The position numbers and the translations under genes were made by a program. From assembly GCA_029204225.1 (NCBI GenBank), contig CM055097.1, forward strand, positions 61,908,640 to 61,972,639: a stretch of DNA of 64,000 nucleotides, in the 5' to 3' direction. Positions within the stretch are counted from its first letter, which is position 1. Each line of letters starts with the position of its first letter. This DNA is from Diphasiastrum complanatum (Eukaryota > Streptophyta > Lycopodiopsida > Lycopodiales > Lycopodiaceae). This document shows, piece after piece, positions 44,272 through 56,784 of this stretch. Below the pieces are notes generated by a model. The model did not search any database. It was not told the DNA's origin and worked only from the letters and a program-made list of their open reading frames with translations.

Positions 44272-44937
44272 AAACACTTCGGTTGCAACTGTTATGTGAG
44301 TCCTTGCTCACAACAGAAGATCAATCACTTTGAATTTGGATCTAGCCTCTATCTTTTGATGAAGCACTTACAATTTTGATGTCAAATTTTACCACGAGTT
44401 TCACATGAATGAAAAACACCTTAGAAACACACACTCAACTAAAACACAACCCTTTGTGTGAAATGATTTGACTGTGACAACAAAATCTTGTCTTATCCAA
44501 TTCTATCTCAGATTGATTACAAAAAACTGTGAATGATGAATCATGCATGCAATGTTATCAATTCAAAAAGTGTCCACTCGGGTTTTGGGTCTCTCCCTAC
44601 CCTTATTTAAGAGCTTATAACTCCTACTAGGTTCATCAGAATGAATTGAAACCAATTGCAATGGAAAGAGGGTTCTTCTAGCTTTCCAACAAGCTGTAAT
44701 GTCAGTACCTTTGGACCTAGCACAAAGGAAATCGAGTCAAATGAAGTATTCTGATTTTTACACGTGTGAAATGTTAGAATTCCGTACATCCTCTATTCTG
44801 GACTGAAAATATCTAATCTCATTCATCCAAAAATTGTTCAAGAATAGATAGCAAAAAAGTGCTAAACAGCTTCCTAGCTTGAATTGTCACAAAATTCTTC
44901 AAACACCTAATGTTAGTAGCATTCAAAGCATGGTATG

Positions 44938-44949
44938 GCTCTGATACCA
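44938..44949 (-). promoter_or_regulatory. Copia primer-binding site (initiator tRNA-Met)
   Basis: GCTCTGATACCA on the plus strand, next to the LTR start TGAAAAAAATCCAGC at 44950. Confidence 0.95.
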
Positions 44950-45500
<551 letters not shown>

Positions 45501-45505
45501 GATTC

Positions 45506-46880
45506 CATAGATTAGCAGAAAACCAATGTCTTCTGCCAGTATTACATGTTGGATTTTAGGACATTATCCTCCATGGACTATTGTCAAAATATAGAGCTTG
45601 AGAGAAGAATCAGTATGGAGAAGATAGGTGGTTATTCTCCTTCATATCATTTTTTAGAGAATATGGTTTGAATGTCTATATATAAAAAAAAAATTGATGA
45701 TTATCATTATGCCACCAGTATGGACAGTTTTCAGAGTTAAGGCACTGAAGCCTCATTGCATACACACAACACACTCACAATAGACACAATACTGCCATAT
45801 GCATCCATAATGTCATATTTTTTTGAGAAATGCATTTTGCATGCCAAAACTGAAGGGTTTTGAAAAGGGCATAATCTTCTGAAGGAGTGGGTGCATATTT
45901 CCCAAACTAGGTCATGGGGTGTTATGTTGCAGGAATGAAAGTACCAAATCGAATGAAGATCGAAGACCTGCTGAAAGCTGAATTACAAAGAACCAAGTTA
46001 GCATCACCCACCTAGGGTGCTGATCCCGAAGCTATAGCCGATGCACTTATGGTATGCCAGCAGGAGGAGAACATTTTCAGAACCAGAGATTCTGGGTCCG
46101 CTGTATGGGGACCATACTACCCAGTGGTTGTCGCCAATGTTAGCCAATATTTTCGCACGGAAGCTGGCATGTAAAACTCGGTTATTAGCAAAAATTTGGC
46201 ACATAGTTGCCTCTATAAAAGGGTCCCAGCCTGCCCCTAAAGTGGCTGGACATGTTGTTAAGTAGTAATTGTAGACTTTTGTGACAGTTTCAAGAATCGT
46301 AAATTTTTTTTGGCATATGTCAACTTTTGTAAAGCCGAGCGAAAAGTGTCGATCCACCTAGAATTGGGTCCCAGCTTGCTGTAAAGCTATCTTTACAAGC
46401 TTTACTTCTGGCGGCAACATTGTCCCCGGCGCTGCTCCCGACGCCATTGTGACCGAAATCTAGCCGACACCAAGTTCCTATGGCTGATAAACTTCGATCG
46501 GTTCTAGCGAAGTCCAAAGAGCTCGGATTGATGTGCAATCACCTCACACGATCTAGGCATGATCAAAGGAAGCTGGGGGATCAGTAAATTCTAGAGAAAG
46601 AAAATGACTTTCTAGAGAGAGAAAACATGCCTTACCAGCTTGGGCAGAGCACTTGGTATGAGAGGTGGCGAATCCCACCAAAACTATAGGGGAATGCAGG
46701 TTGCAACTCAAGACGAGCTCAACCAAGTCTTAGCTTCCCTTGCTGGAATGTTGTCCTGGTGCCCGCCTTGGCATGCTAGCGTCCCGGAGACACACGCTTG
46801 AAATGTAACCTTCTCAAATTTATTAATAAAGTGGGATTTTTCTCAAACTGACTATGATTAGGTTCTGGGTTTCAGTGTTT
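45506..46880. other. Unidentified sequence, possible decayed ORF
   Basis: The plus strand near 45.93-46.17 kb reads MKVPNRMKIEDLLKAELQRT, then EAIADALMVCQQEENIF with stops around it. A 117-codon minus-strand frame overlaps at 46357-46004. Neither shows a family I know. AATAAAGTGGGA near 46.83 kb could be a polyadenylation-type signal. Confidence 0.4.
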
Positions 46881-47780
46881 GGTAAAAGCACCAGTTGTAA
46901 GGCGACTCAGGATGCCAGTGGTATGCCGTCGAGACCATTCGGTCCGAGATGCCAACGGTATGATGTGGGACCATTCAGTCCAGGAACTGGTTGTCTTCAG
47001 ATCTATCATGGCTTGTGGTTCTGAGTGTTCCTTGCATGAACGTGAATGGTTAAGCTCTTGGGAAATGGGCTCTAACCTGTCGGTTGAGTTGGATGCCTTG
47101 CTTGGGTAGAAGTAACTTGTTTATGGCTGTCCAGTCTGGCGTGGCACCAGGTTGGCTTCCAGCGTTCATGACGAAGTTTTGAGTTGGTTAAGTCTGATGT
47201 AAGTCAAACAACTTGCTTGGAATGGGTGTTACTCATTTGTAACAAAGCTTTGAGTTAGTTAAGTTTGATGTATGTCAGGCGGCTTGCTTGGAGGAAAGTC
47301 ACCAACATCGGGGCCATTGGTCTGGCATGGCGCCAGGTTGGATCTCAATGTTGGTCTCCGAACTTCAAGTTGGTTAAGTTTGATCATTGGTGGTGAGTTG
47401 GCTACTTGTATGTCAAGTGGGTTTGGATGGCAAGAGTTGAAAGCTGGGAAGCTAAGTCGTGGATCCCGACTCCCTTTGGAATGTCTGCGCTACATGTGGT
47501 ATCAAAGTCAACTGGTCGGTTAGCTATGCGGATCTCATAGGGATGACCATTGTTTGGGGATCATCAGGACAACTGTTGTTTAAGATGCTGCCCACAGCAT
47601 AAGCACAGGTGCATCCACGGTCGGGGTGGTCGACAAAACGGGGATCTTGATGAGTCAAGATGCTGCCCTTGAGGTGTAAGCACAGTCAGTTCCCGCGATT
47701 TGGGCCTGTCGTTGTCTACACGTAGGACAGATGACCAGTATGCTGCCATTAGGTTGGTGTAAGCACGGTCTGTGCCTTGT
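46880..47780. repeat. GC-richer degenerate tandem repeats, two kinds
   Basis: First kind, about 186-bp period: CTGGC(G/A)TGGC(A/G)CCAGGTTGG at 47136 and 47322, each followed some 40 bases on by AGTTGGTTAAGT(C/T)TGAT. Second kind, 76-81 bp period: ATGCTGCC near 47585, 47661 and 47741, each followed by GTAAGCACAG or GCATAAGCACAG. Composition differs from the AT-rich surroundings. TGGTATCAAAG at 47497-47507 resembles a primer site, so this could be LTR and leader of an unclassified retroelement. Confidence 0.6.
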
Positions 47781-48400
47781 GGGGTGCGGGGCGACATATT
47801 CAAATTGTATGGGTTACCCATTGATACAGGCACAAATTTGGGTGTAAAGCACGGGTGGTTAGCTGCAGGTGCAGGATAGCTGCCGATCGTTTAGCTATAA
47901 GGGCTATCGACTAGAGTTGGTGGGACATGATTGAGGCAATGTGCTACTTAATGGTGAAAGCACGAATAGTTGGATGGGTGTTCTCTGTGGGCTGATTTTG
48001 TGATCGATCTGTATGGGTGCGGCTAGGCAAAGATCCTTGGCAGAGCTATCTCAAAGGGGGACCTTGTCTTTGTTACCTGTTAGTAATCATGCCTGAGTGT
48101 CTTGCTTGTAATGTATTCATGGTGAGTCTTAGTACTCGTGCTTTGCTTGGTTTGCCTGATTGTTTGTGATACAAGGAGTTGATGGCTCGATAAGGAACCT
48201 TTCTTTTGAAGGCTGATACCATCAAACAAAGAGGACTACAGCATCTGTGGGGTAGATTCACAGTTCAAGCACTCGCACGTGAATGACAATGAAACAACTC
48301 GATGTTTTCAAAGGATGGATGGCTAGCCTATTACTTGGGTTAGTTTCATTTGTGGCAATGCCCACCAAACGCAAGCAGGAAGTCAAAAGTTGGAAAGGGA
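47781..48400. other. No recognised gene
   Basis: Sequence similar in composition to the repeats on its left. Short frames only, none with a motif. Confidence 0.5.
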
Positions 48401-48419
48401 CAGTTGGTCTTCATTTTGG

Positions 48420-48945
48420 AATGGCTATTACATAATGTACTTGTGGCCGAGGAGAGTAGGATTCTAGGCCTCAAAGCTAGGATGGGATCTATGTCACTAC
48501 AAGGTGGTGATGAAAAAGCAAATTTCACATCCAAAGGCAAAAAGAAGTCCCAACCATTCAAGAAGCACCAAGGCAAGGAGGCCGAGGTCATTGAGAATGG
48601 TGGATCTACCTCCAAAGGGAAGAACAAGAACAAAGCCAAGCTAAAGTGTTTCTTTTGTGGAAAGAGAGGACACTTTGCTTCCAAATGCTTTAAAAAGAAG
48701 AATGCACAAGTGAATGAACATCAAGGCAACCTTGCACAAGAGGACAAGGAGGATGATGGTTTCAACACATCCTTGATGGTAGCATCAAATCCAACATCAA
48801 GCAAATAGACATGGTGGTTTGATATTGGGGCTAGTTCCCACATGTCATTCAACAAGCATTTTTTCTCTACTTTACTTTCTTGTAATGATTCTAAGAAATA
48901 TATCTGCACTGCTAGTGATCAAGAATGTAAATTAGATGGTATTGG
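48420..48945 (+). pseudogene. Copia gag C-terminus and protease start, plus strand
   Basis: EESRILGLKARMGSMSLQGG, a Lys-rich stretch, an intact zinc knuckle CFFCGKRGHFASKC near 48.65 kb, then WWFDIGASSHMSF near 48.81 kb, where the protease Asp-Ser-Gly has become Asp-Ile-Gly, and a TAG just before it. It stops at about 48.945 kb (LDGIGS), where sequence of the minus-strand Copia begins. Confidence 0.85.
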
Positions 48946-48949
48946 ATCT

Positions 48950-49674
48950 CACATGTGTGGACTGTCCACAACATGTACTTGTGATTTCCTAAGGTGTGTA
49001 GATGCACAAGATCAAGACTAGACTGAGATTCAAGGTCTATCTTTGATTCTATGGAAAAAAACACACTACTACATGCATTTAATCACTTCCAACTCTCACT
49101 CACATGTGTGGGAAGTGTTCCAAAAATAATCTAAGTAAAAATAAGCTGCTCTCCTCGGGTAGAGAGAGAAAATCATCATGAGTTCTCGGGTAGAGAGAGA
49201 AAGCTAGAACATCAATCACTCACAAAATCCACTCAATCTCAAAATCAATTGGATCCAAATGAGGAGTACAATTATACTAGTAGATCCATGAGCTACCACT
49301 ATGCATAATTATGATTGGACCACACTTTTGCCACCTCTTAATCCTATTGGACCATTGATCCATTCACCTCTAAATTTTATTGGACCATTTTCAAGCAAAC
49401 CTCAAATTCTATTGGACCTCTCATGGTTCCACCTCTAAATCCTATTGGACCTCTTAGAATTCATCAAACCAAAACATTACACTTGTCTACACTCTAATTG
49501 GCACGAGTTTAGCCTCTTACTCTATTTTGGCTCAAAAGTGGCATTACAAGTGAAAATGGATAATTTGCCATCTATGCCAAATTTGTTCCTATCAACATCC
49601 TACACCTAGATGCTTGATATAAAAAACATAAGACCCCTATATCTAACATAGATAATCTTTTTCAATTCTTCACA
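48950..49674 (-). repeat. 3' LTR of the 49-52 kb minus-strand Copia
   Basis: Right end TTCTTCACA at 49674 followed by the polypurine-tract complement CTCCTCCTAAAAAA. The left end is uncertain: the protease relic stops near 48.945 kb, but 49074 would give a length nearer the other LTRs. CACATGTGTGG occurs near 48.95 and 49.10 kb, a one-base variant of the palindrome in the related LTRs. Confidence 0.6.
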
Positions 49675-49692
49675 CTCCTCCTAAAAAATTAT

Positions 49693-52035
49693 CTATGAAG
49701 ATTTAAGCATTGATCGTGATATAACTCCAAGGTTAAATCTATGCTTGATGAAAGCACTTTTGCTCAAAGGCTTGGTGAGTAGATCGGCAATACAAGAGGA
49801 CGAGTTGACATGCTCCAAATAGATTTCTCCTCCAATAAGCTTTTCTCTCACAAAATGGTGTGACACTTCTACGTGCTTGCTTCTTGCATGAAATATGGGA
49901 TTATTGGCAAGAGCTTGGGCCGAGATGTTATCACACTTGATCATTGGTAGATCATCTTCCTTGATGCACTTTAGCTCCATTAATAACCTCTTGATTCAAA
50001 GCACCTCTTTGGTAGTTGTAGTGAGTGCTTTGTATTCAGCCTCACATGAAGAGAGAGATATAGTATCTTGCTTTTTGGAAAGCTAAGATATTAGATTGCC
50101 TCCAAGAAAGATAGTGTATGCACTAATAGACTTTCGATCCATCTTGTCACTTGCAAAGTCCGAATCCGAGTAGCCAACAATGGATAGATCTTCACTTTTA
50201 TAAAGTAGACCATAATCACAAGATGAAGATACATATCTTAGAATCCTCTTGGCCATCTTCCAATGATGGATCTTAGGATCTTGCATAAATTGACTCAATT
50301 TGTGCACACAAAAACTTAGATCGGGCCTAGTAATGGTAAGCCAAATCAAGGAGCCTACAAGACTCCTAAAAAGTGTGATGTCCTCAAAGGATCTTTCATC
50401 ACCTTTATTAGGATCTTTTACAATTTGCTCCATTGGAGTATCTATGCTCTTAGAATTTTCCATATGGAATTTTTTCAACATAGAGTGAGCATATCTAGAT
50501 TGGCATATAAAGACATGATCTTCATAAAAATCAATTTCTAGGCCTAGGATGTAATGTATCTCTCCTAGATCTTGCATTTTAAACTCACATACAAGTGCTA
50601 ACTTAGTTTCATCAACTAGCTTGATACAACTTCCACAAAGAATAATGTCATCAACATAAATTAGAAGAATGACAATATTGCTATCAACAAACTTTAGATA
50701 CATGGAAGGATCATAGTCACTAAGAGTAAATCCTAGTGAGATAAGAAAAGAATTAAGTCTTGAATACCATGATCTTGGTGCTTGCTTGAGTCCATAAAGA
50801 CTTTTGAAGAGCAAGCACACTTTGGACTCATCCTTGATGAATCCTTGAGGTTGTTCCATATAGATCTCCTTCTCAAGATAACCATTTAGAAAAGCATTGG
50901 ATACATTTAATTGGAACACCTTCCACTTAAAGAAACAAGCAAGAGAAATAAGAATTCTTATTGTCACCATCTTTTCAATAGGTGAAAAGGTCTCCTCATA
51001 ATCAAGGCCATGGATTTGAGCAAATCCTTTGGCACATAATCTTGCTTTATACTTGTTGATGGTGCCATCATGATTGTACTTGATCCGAAATACCCACTTG
51101 CAACCAATCACATGCTTGTTGGATGGAGGATCCACAAGCTCCCAAATATTGTTGGTGATCAATGCATCATACTCTTGCTTCATGGCATCATACCACTCCT
51201 TGGTATTGAGTGCCTCTTGTACATTCTTTGGCTCTTCATGAGAGACATAAAAAACATAATTAGTGGAAAACATAAAAAACATAATCTTGAATGAGAATTG
51301 CTTCTCTACATAAGCTTTGAAAATAAGGAAATGATCAAACACCATAGATTTAGAAGCAAGAATATATATCCAAGTGAATCTTGTGAAATCATCAATGAAA
51401 GTAACAAAACAAGTGGCTCCTCCCTTGCTTATAGTTGATGAGAAATGCACATCCGAGTGGATTAACTCCAAAGGATGCTTGCTTTTGATAGAAGATCTTG
51501 TAAATGGCTTTTTGTGAGATTTAGCAATAGCACAAGCCTCACAAGGCTTGATCTTCTTAGAGAATGACTTTGGCAAGCCAATAGCTTTGGCCTCTTTGAT
51601 CATAGAGAGCATGGATTTGTAGTTGGGATGTCCCAACCTCCTACGCCATAATTCCTCCATAGAGAGCTTGTTTACAAGAGCAACATTATAAGCATTCACA
51701 TACTCATTTGGATCTAGTTTATAGATGCCTCCAAATCTAGATTCTAATGCAAGTATCTCATCATTCTTCTTGACAGTGCAAGTATCAACATTGAATTTTA
51801 CATCAACGTCATTATCAAGCAATTGGCCAACACTAATGAGATTCTTAGTAAGCTTAGGTACATAAAGAACTTTAGAGAGAGAGAAAACTTTAGAGGATGC
51901 AAGCTTTAAGGGAATGTTCCCTATGTCTTCAATAGGACATTCAAAATCATTTGTAGTGTATATTGATTTCTTGACTCCATCATAAGGTGCAATAGAAGAG
52001 AAAGAGTCCTTGGAGCTACACTCAATCAAATTTGG
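49693..52035 (-). pseudogene. Copia pol, long open frame with integrase core deleted
   Basis: A 648-codon frame (52029-50083) runs protease remainder, LYVPKLTKNLISVGQLL, pre-integrase ELWRRRLGHPNYKSM, zinc region CEACAIAKSHKKPF, integrase start (ELIHSDVHFS, FIDDFTRFTWIY). After VEKQFSFKI it jumps to the linker (HEEPKNVQEALNTKEWYDAM), so most of the integrase core is gone without breaking the frame. RT is complete with the catalytic LIYVDDIILCG. RNase H continues to 49693 but has a TAG at 50083-50085 and a TGA at 49995-49997, both at Trp positions. Truncated on the right at about 52.035 kb, so gag and 5' LTR are missing. Confidence 0.94.
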
Positions 52036-52107
52036 TCAACTGTACTTCACTATGAGTTAATCAGTTATTAACTAATTTTAGTAATTTTCAAGAATAGATA
52101 AATTGAA

Positions 52108-54090
52108 ATGGCCAAAGTAACTTCAAATCAAGCTACAAATCCAGGTGTACCATCTTATATAGTGATTTGTCAACAGTTGAGTACGACGCTCAATGATATG
52201 AATAATTGTAATTAGATGAGAGATCAACAAATGGAAGTTTTGTTGAACTAGGTCAAGTTGATGTCTTCACTCAATCTCGGTTTTCAACCGGAGGTTTATT
52301 CGGAGGAGAAGAAGAAGAAGAAATCTGAAGTCGTCGAAGATTGGCTCGCTAAGTGGAGCAGTTTCTTCAACCTACATGGAGTTTCAGATAGAAGAAAATT
52401 GAAAGTGTCGTGTTGTTTTTATACAGCAAAGTGTCATTGTGGTGGCGAGATTTGCCAGTGAAGCCAACTACCTGGGATGCTTTTGCGGAAGTATTCAAGA
52501 ATGATTTTGTGATAGCGGATGACGTTGACTACTACCTGAAGTTCATGAACTGCAAAGAGCTTGGACTCTTATATCTAGAAATTCATGGACCTATGGAATA
52601 GGGTTCCATCATCTGATGCAAAGTTGGCACTTTGGCAGTTTGTTTGCCAGCTGACTATCACAACAAATGCAGGCGAAATGTGCTTCAAAGCCTCGAGGAT
52701 GCGTTTTAGATTTTGAAAGCATATGATTTCATAGTGGTGGCATCTAGGAAGCAGTTTGCGCAAATTCCAACTGCTTTGAGAACCAAGAAGAGGAAGAAGG
52801 GCGGTCCAGACCAAGCAAAATATTTTGACGAATTAGATCAAGCAGCGTTGGAACCCAGGAAGCCGAAAAGAAAGAGATTTAAGAAATTTATGTCCAAAGA
52901 AAAGGCTAAAAAAGAGAACCTATGTTTCATCTTGTGCAAAAACTTAGCCTAGAAACTGAAGCCAGCAATCATAGATATAAAGTTTATCTAGCTTCAAGAG
53001 CTAAGTTGGAGACTTAGAATGTAAAAGTCTTGAAGCTCCCAGTTTTGATACAAGGACACATAGAATTAGTTAATTTTCATGTTCTAGACCTAGCTCGTAT
53101 TGATTTAATTTTAGATTATGAGTGGTTATTTAGTAAATTGTCTTCTTTGATAATTGATTTTGAGAAACATGTTCTCACTTTCAAAAAGGGTAATAAGGTA
53201 GTTACATTATTTGGTGGTAATTTTGTACGTTCATTGGATAAATGGAAGCATTGGATTATTTTGAGTATGAAGTTTTTTCTATTTTTGCTATTCCAGATGT
53301 GGATGTTCCTGAAATGATTGAGTTAATTCCAAGAAGCCAACATGTCTCTAGACAACCTTATAGATTTTCTCAGAAAGAGGAGACATATTTCAAATCAAAT
53401 AAAAAACTATCTGAGAATGAGACATATACAACCCAGTAAATCACCATGGCGCACTCCTATTCTTCTTAAAGCAAAGAAAGATGGAGGTTTTCGGATGTGT
53501 GTTGATTATAAGGGGCTAAATAAGGTGACTGTCAAGAACAAATATCCATTACCCAGGATGGATGACCTTGTAGATCGCTTGGGTGGAGCTAAGTATTTCA
53601 CCAAGATTGATCTCATGACAGGGTACCATCAAATAATAATTAAATCAGAAGATGTCCAAAAGACAAGATTTCATTCTAGATTTGATCATTATGAGTTCTT
53701 AGTGTTGCCATTTGGATTACCGAATGCTCCAACAGCGTGATGAACTATTTATTTCATCCATATTTGGGAAAGTTTGTGGTGGTATTCCTATATGATATTC
53801 TTGTCTACAGTAAAACCTTGATGGAACACATAGAGCACCTGAGAATCGTCTTGATGAAACTCTGATCAAGATTGATGAGGATAAAATCAAGATTTTGATT
53901 GAGTGGCCAATTCCAGGAACTGTGAGGGAAATAAAGTCATTTTTAGAATTTACATTTTTCTTCATGAGAGTTATTGAGGATTATGCTAAGTTAGCAGCTC
54001 CACTTAATAATCTGACAAAAGGGTTTGTTAATAGAAAGAAAAAGAGGAATCAACCTAGTCATCCTATTCTGGGACTGATTCATGTGTAGA
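52108..54090 (+). pseudogene. Ty3/Gypsy remnant, plus strand: gag, protease region, RT
   Basis: Gag from ATG 52108 includes the capsid-type block SLWWRDLPVKPTTWDAFAEV after a frameshift near 52.41 kb and one TAG. The protease-like segment reads FHVLDLARIDLILDYEWL near 53.08 kb. [22 protein letters not shown], then [32 protein letters not shown] and [14 protein letters not shown]. The catalytic block reads [13 protein letters not shown], so the first Asp of the Asp-Asp pair is Tyr. The thumb (GTVREIKSFLEF) follows with frameshifts. It ends near 54.09 kb; RNase H and integrase are missing. Confidence 0.92.
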
Positions 54091-54420
54091 GTTATCAATA
54101 GCAATTCTATGAATAGAGGATCCAGACATAGAAACTCTATTCTGGAGGAATCTATGTATAGGAGAGTTAGGACCTTGCATGTCTATGTGCACAGGTGGTT
54201 CATGGCTCTATAAGAAGAGGCCAAACTCCCCCTACTCCTCACATTTGTGATTGATTCATTGCTAGGCTCTCACTCTACTTTCATGCTTCCTATTTCTTGG
54301 CTTGGGAGTGAAGCTTCTAGAGTTTGATTGGATGCTCATGGTGTGGCTGCCTATGTGGTAAACATGTAATAAAGTTTTAAATGGAAGTACTCTCCCATCT
54401 CCCTTTTAGTATAGGTAATG
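54091..54420. other. LTR-like non-coding segment
   Basis: No gene. GGCTCTATAAGAAGAGGCC near 54.21 kb could be a TATA region. AT-rich sequence between two oppositely oriented Gypsy pieces, possibly a solo LTR. Ends not determined. Confidence 0.35.
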
Positions 54421-55735
54421 GGCGTAACGATCCATGCACTTTAATCTTTCAGCCTTATTAATCTGACACTTGAAACAATATGTCACATAATGGTCTACAT
54501 TTTCTTTCTTAAGTCTAGGCCACCAAAAATTACATCATATCAACTCATAGGTTCTATCCACACCAAGATAACTAGTACTAGGGCTATCATGACAGAGATG
54601 TAAGGTCCTCTTTCACAGCACCTCATAAGCTAGAATAAGAGTCTTATCATTTCTCAACACTATTCCATATTATATATAGTACTTAAGATAAATGTGAACC
54701 AAGGTAGAAGGGCTCTCCTCTTGAGACTCTCCATGGCCATGACTAACCTCATGTTCCACTTTCTTACAATGAGGAACTTTTTGTTGAGCCTTTCTTTTTT
54801 AGATCAAAAGTCATTTTCATTGACCATAAATGACATCTAATACACCACACAAGATATGTTCCATTGTTGAATAATTCATTTTTGAGACTAATAATTGATA
54901 CCCTTCATAATAAACATGAGAATCTTGCTTGGTGTCATCGTTCTAACTTAGGGACACTGCAATGACAAATGAAGACTCCATACCCACTTTGGGGGTTGTA
55001 AGATTGGATCTTCCATTAGTTTTTTATTTAATTTGTTGAAGTCTTCTTGTCTTTAAGAAGTCCACTTATATTTTGCATCATTCTTTAATAATTAGTTAAT
55101 GGAGATACACTGATCACATAGTCTTTAAGAAATGTTGATAATAAACAACATGGCCTAAGAATCTTCAAAATTCACACAAGTTGGTTGGTTAATGTAGTTG
55201 TGCATAGCTTTAATTTTGTCTTTATCAGCTTCAAGTAATCAACCAAATGTTCGGTCTCCAACCAAAATGTCTGTTTTCTTTGTAAAACAATACTTTTGTG
55301 GATGTAGACAAAGAGAAGTTGTTTGACATCTTTATAAACTTTTGAAGTTTAGATAAAAGGTCTTTTGCTCCATTACAGACACAAAAATCATCAAAATACA
55401 TTTCTAGAAAAATTCATAGCTAGTCTTGAAAGATTACAATTATCATACGTTGAAATGTGCTAGTGCATTACAAAGCCCAAATGGCATTTGCTGATATGCA
55501 TAGGTTCCCTAGTCTATAATAGAAGGGTTATACCTTGAGAATCTATCTAGGAAACTATATCGAGCACTTTCATCTACCTGATCAAGAATTGAATCTATAA
55601 ATGGAAGTGCATGATGATCTTTCCTGGTAGTTGCATTAAGTGTAGAAAAGTCTTGGCAAACTTGAATTTTACTATTTTTTAATACCTCAACAATAGGAGA
55701 AACCCATTCACTACTAGGTACTTGACAAAAAAATT
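54421..55735 (-). pseudogene. Ty3/Gypsy remnant, minus strand: RT, RNase H, integrase zinc finger
   Basis: From 55735 leftwards: RT (SEWVSPIVEVLKNSKIQVCQ, KDHHALPFIDSILDQV, YQQMPFGLCNA) with the catalytic MYFDDFCV intact near 55.39 kb. Then the thumb (LGHVVYYQHFLKDYVISVSP) near 55.13 kb, RNase H traces (MNYSTMEHILCGVLDVIYG) near 54.86 kb, and the integrase zinc finger (CNFWWPRLKKENVDHYVTYC, FKCQINKAE) near 54.5 kb. Many stops. The right edge is abrupt at the second CACTA-like element. Confidence 0.85.
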
Positions 55736-55739
55736 CAGC

Positions 55740-56345
55740 CTGATGTAGCTAGTCTCGAAATGGATGCTCCAAGATATAGAGGAGTGTCTGCCTCCTTGCG
55801 CAATAGAACCTCGTCTTCATCCATCTCAAATTGTTCGTGATCTCCATTTTCATTAGAAGATGCATGCATATCATCATTCTCATTTGTTTCAAAGTAAGAT
55901 TCAAACATGTTGTGCGTTGCTTCATCTTGTTGCACCTCATCATCATAATCATTAGAATCAAGTTGATTATTCTCTTTTCCAATTGTGTTTGCCTCTTCAA
56001 TTTGTTTCATTATTTGTTTTCTCATGTCTATCAAAACTTGACGTTGATTGTAACTAAACACAAATGGATCAACTCCATGGAATGGCATTCGATGTATTGG
56101 CTACACACATGAAACAAATTCCATAAGTGACAGATATAGATTGACGAAGATTATAATAAAAAACAATCATATAAAATTAACAAACCTCAACGTCTTCCAA
56201 ATTCGATGGTTGACCTTCTTCTTTTCGTCCAAACTTCCACAAATGATTTTCAACAATGCGTCTTTCACACATCTTTTTTCCATCACACTTGAGGCATGTG
56301 CACCATATTTTATTTTGAAAATAATTTTTCTACGAGAAACAAAAA
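55740..56345 (-). pseudogene. TNP2-like transposase N-terminus with transposase-associated domain
   Basis: The first exon (about 56340-56190) encodes IWCTCLKCDGKKMCERRIVE and NHLWKFGRKEE, the Cys-x-Cys-x2-Cys ... His-Leu pattern of the domain that precedes TNP2 transposases. An intron ending TCATGTGTGTAG at about 56104 leads to the second exon (MPFHGVDPFVF, an acidic Asp/Glu/Asn-rich stretch, then TPLYLGASISRLATS). The frame is lost at 55740, exactly where the related fragment at 10.97 kb continues with its LLLL block. The catalytic domain is absent. Confidence 0.7.
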
Positions 56346-56784
56346 TCTAGTACATGTCACTTTAGCACAATATTTTAACTTATAATAACAAAGTTTTTAT
56401 GAGCAAGAAAACATGCATGTTTATTACTTACCCTGTTAACTTGAGGAGTGTCTTCATCACTAGACTGATCTAAATGTAATTCATCTCGTTGTGATAAACT
56501 GTATATATGCACAAGTACAAAACACAAATAGCATAAAATAAATGTATGATTCTAATGTTCTAATTTTTAGATAGTACTATTCTTATACATTGTCGCTTAT
56601 ATGATTCTTTTGCATCTTGGTGCAGGCTCGAGCTCTACACGCATATCTCTCTTCTTTTGTTAACACAGGTATGAAAGTCCCACTCCAATATGCATTAAAG
56701 TTCTGTAATCGATTTTTTTTTCTACTTCATTTGAATATATTAGGGTTTATTGTAATGTATTGTATGTTTATGAATGCGATAATC

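Noticed and set aside
46004-46357. 117-codon minus-strand frame as a host gene
   Set aside because: No recognisable motif, overlapped by an opposite-strand frame of similar quality, and next to repeat-rich sequence.
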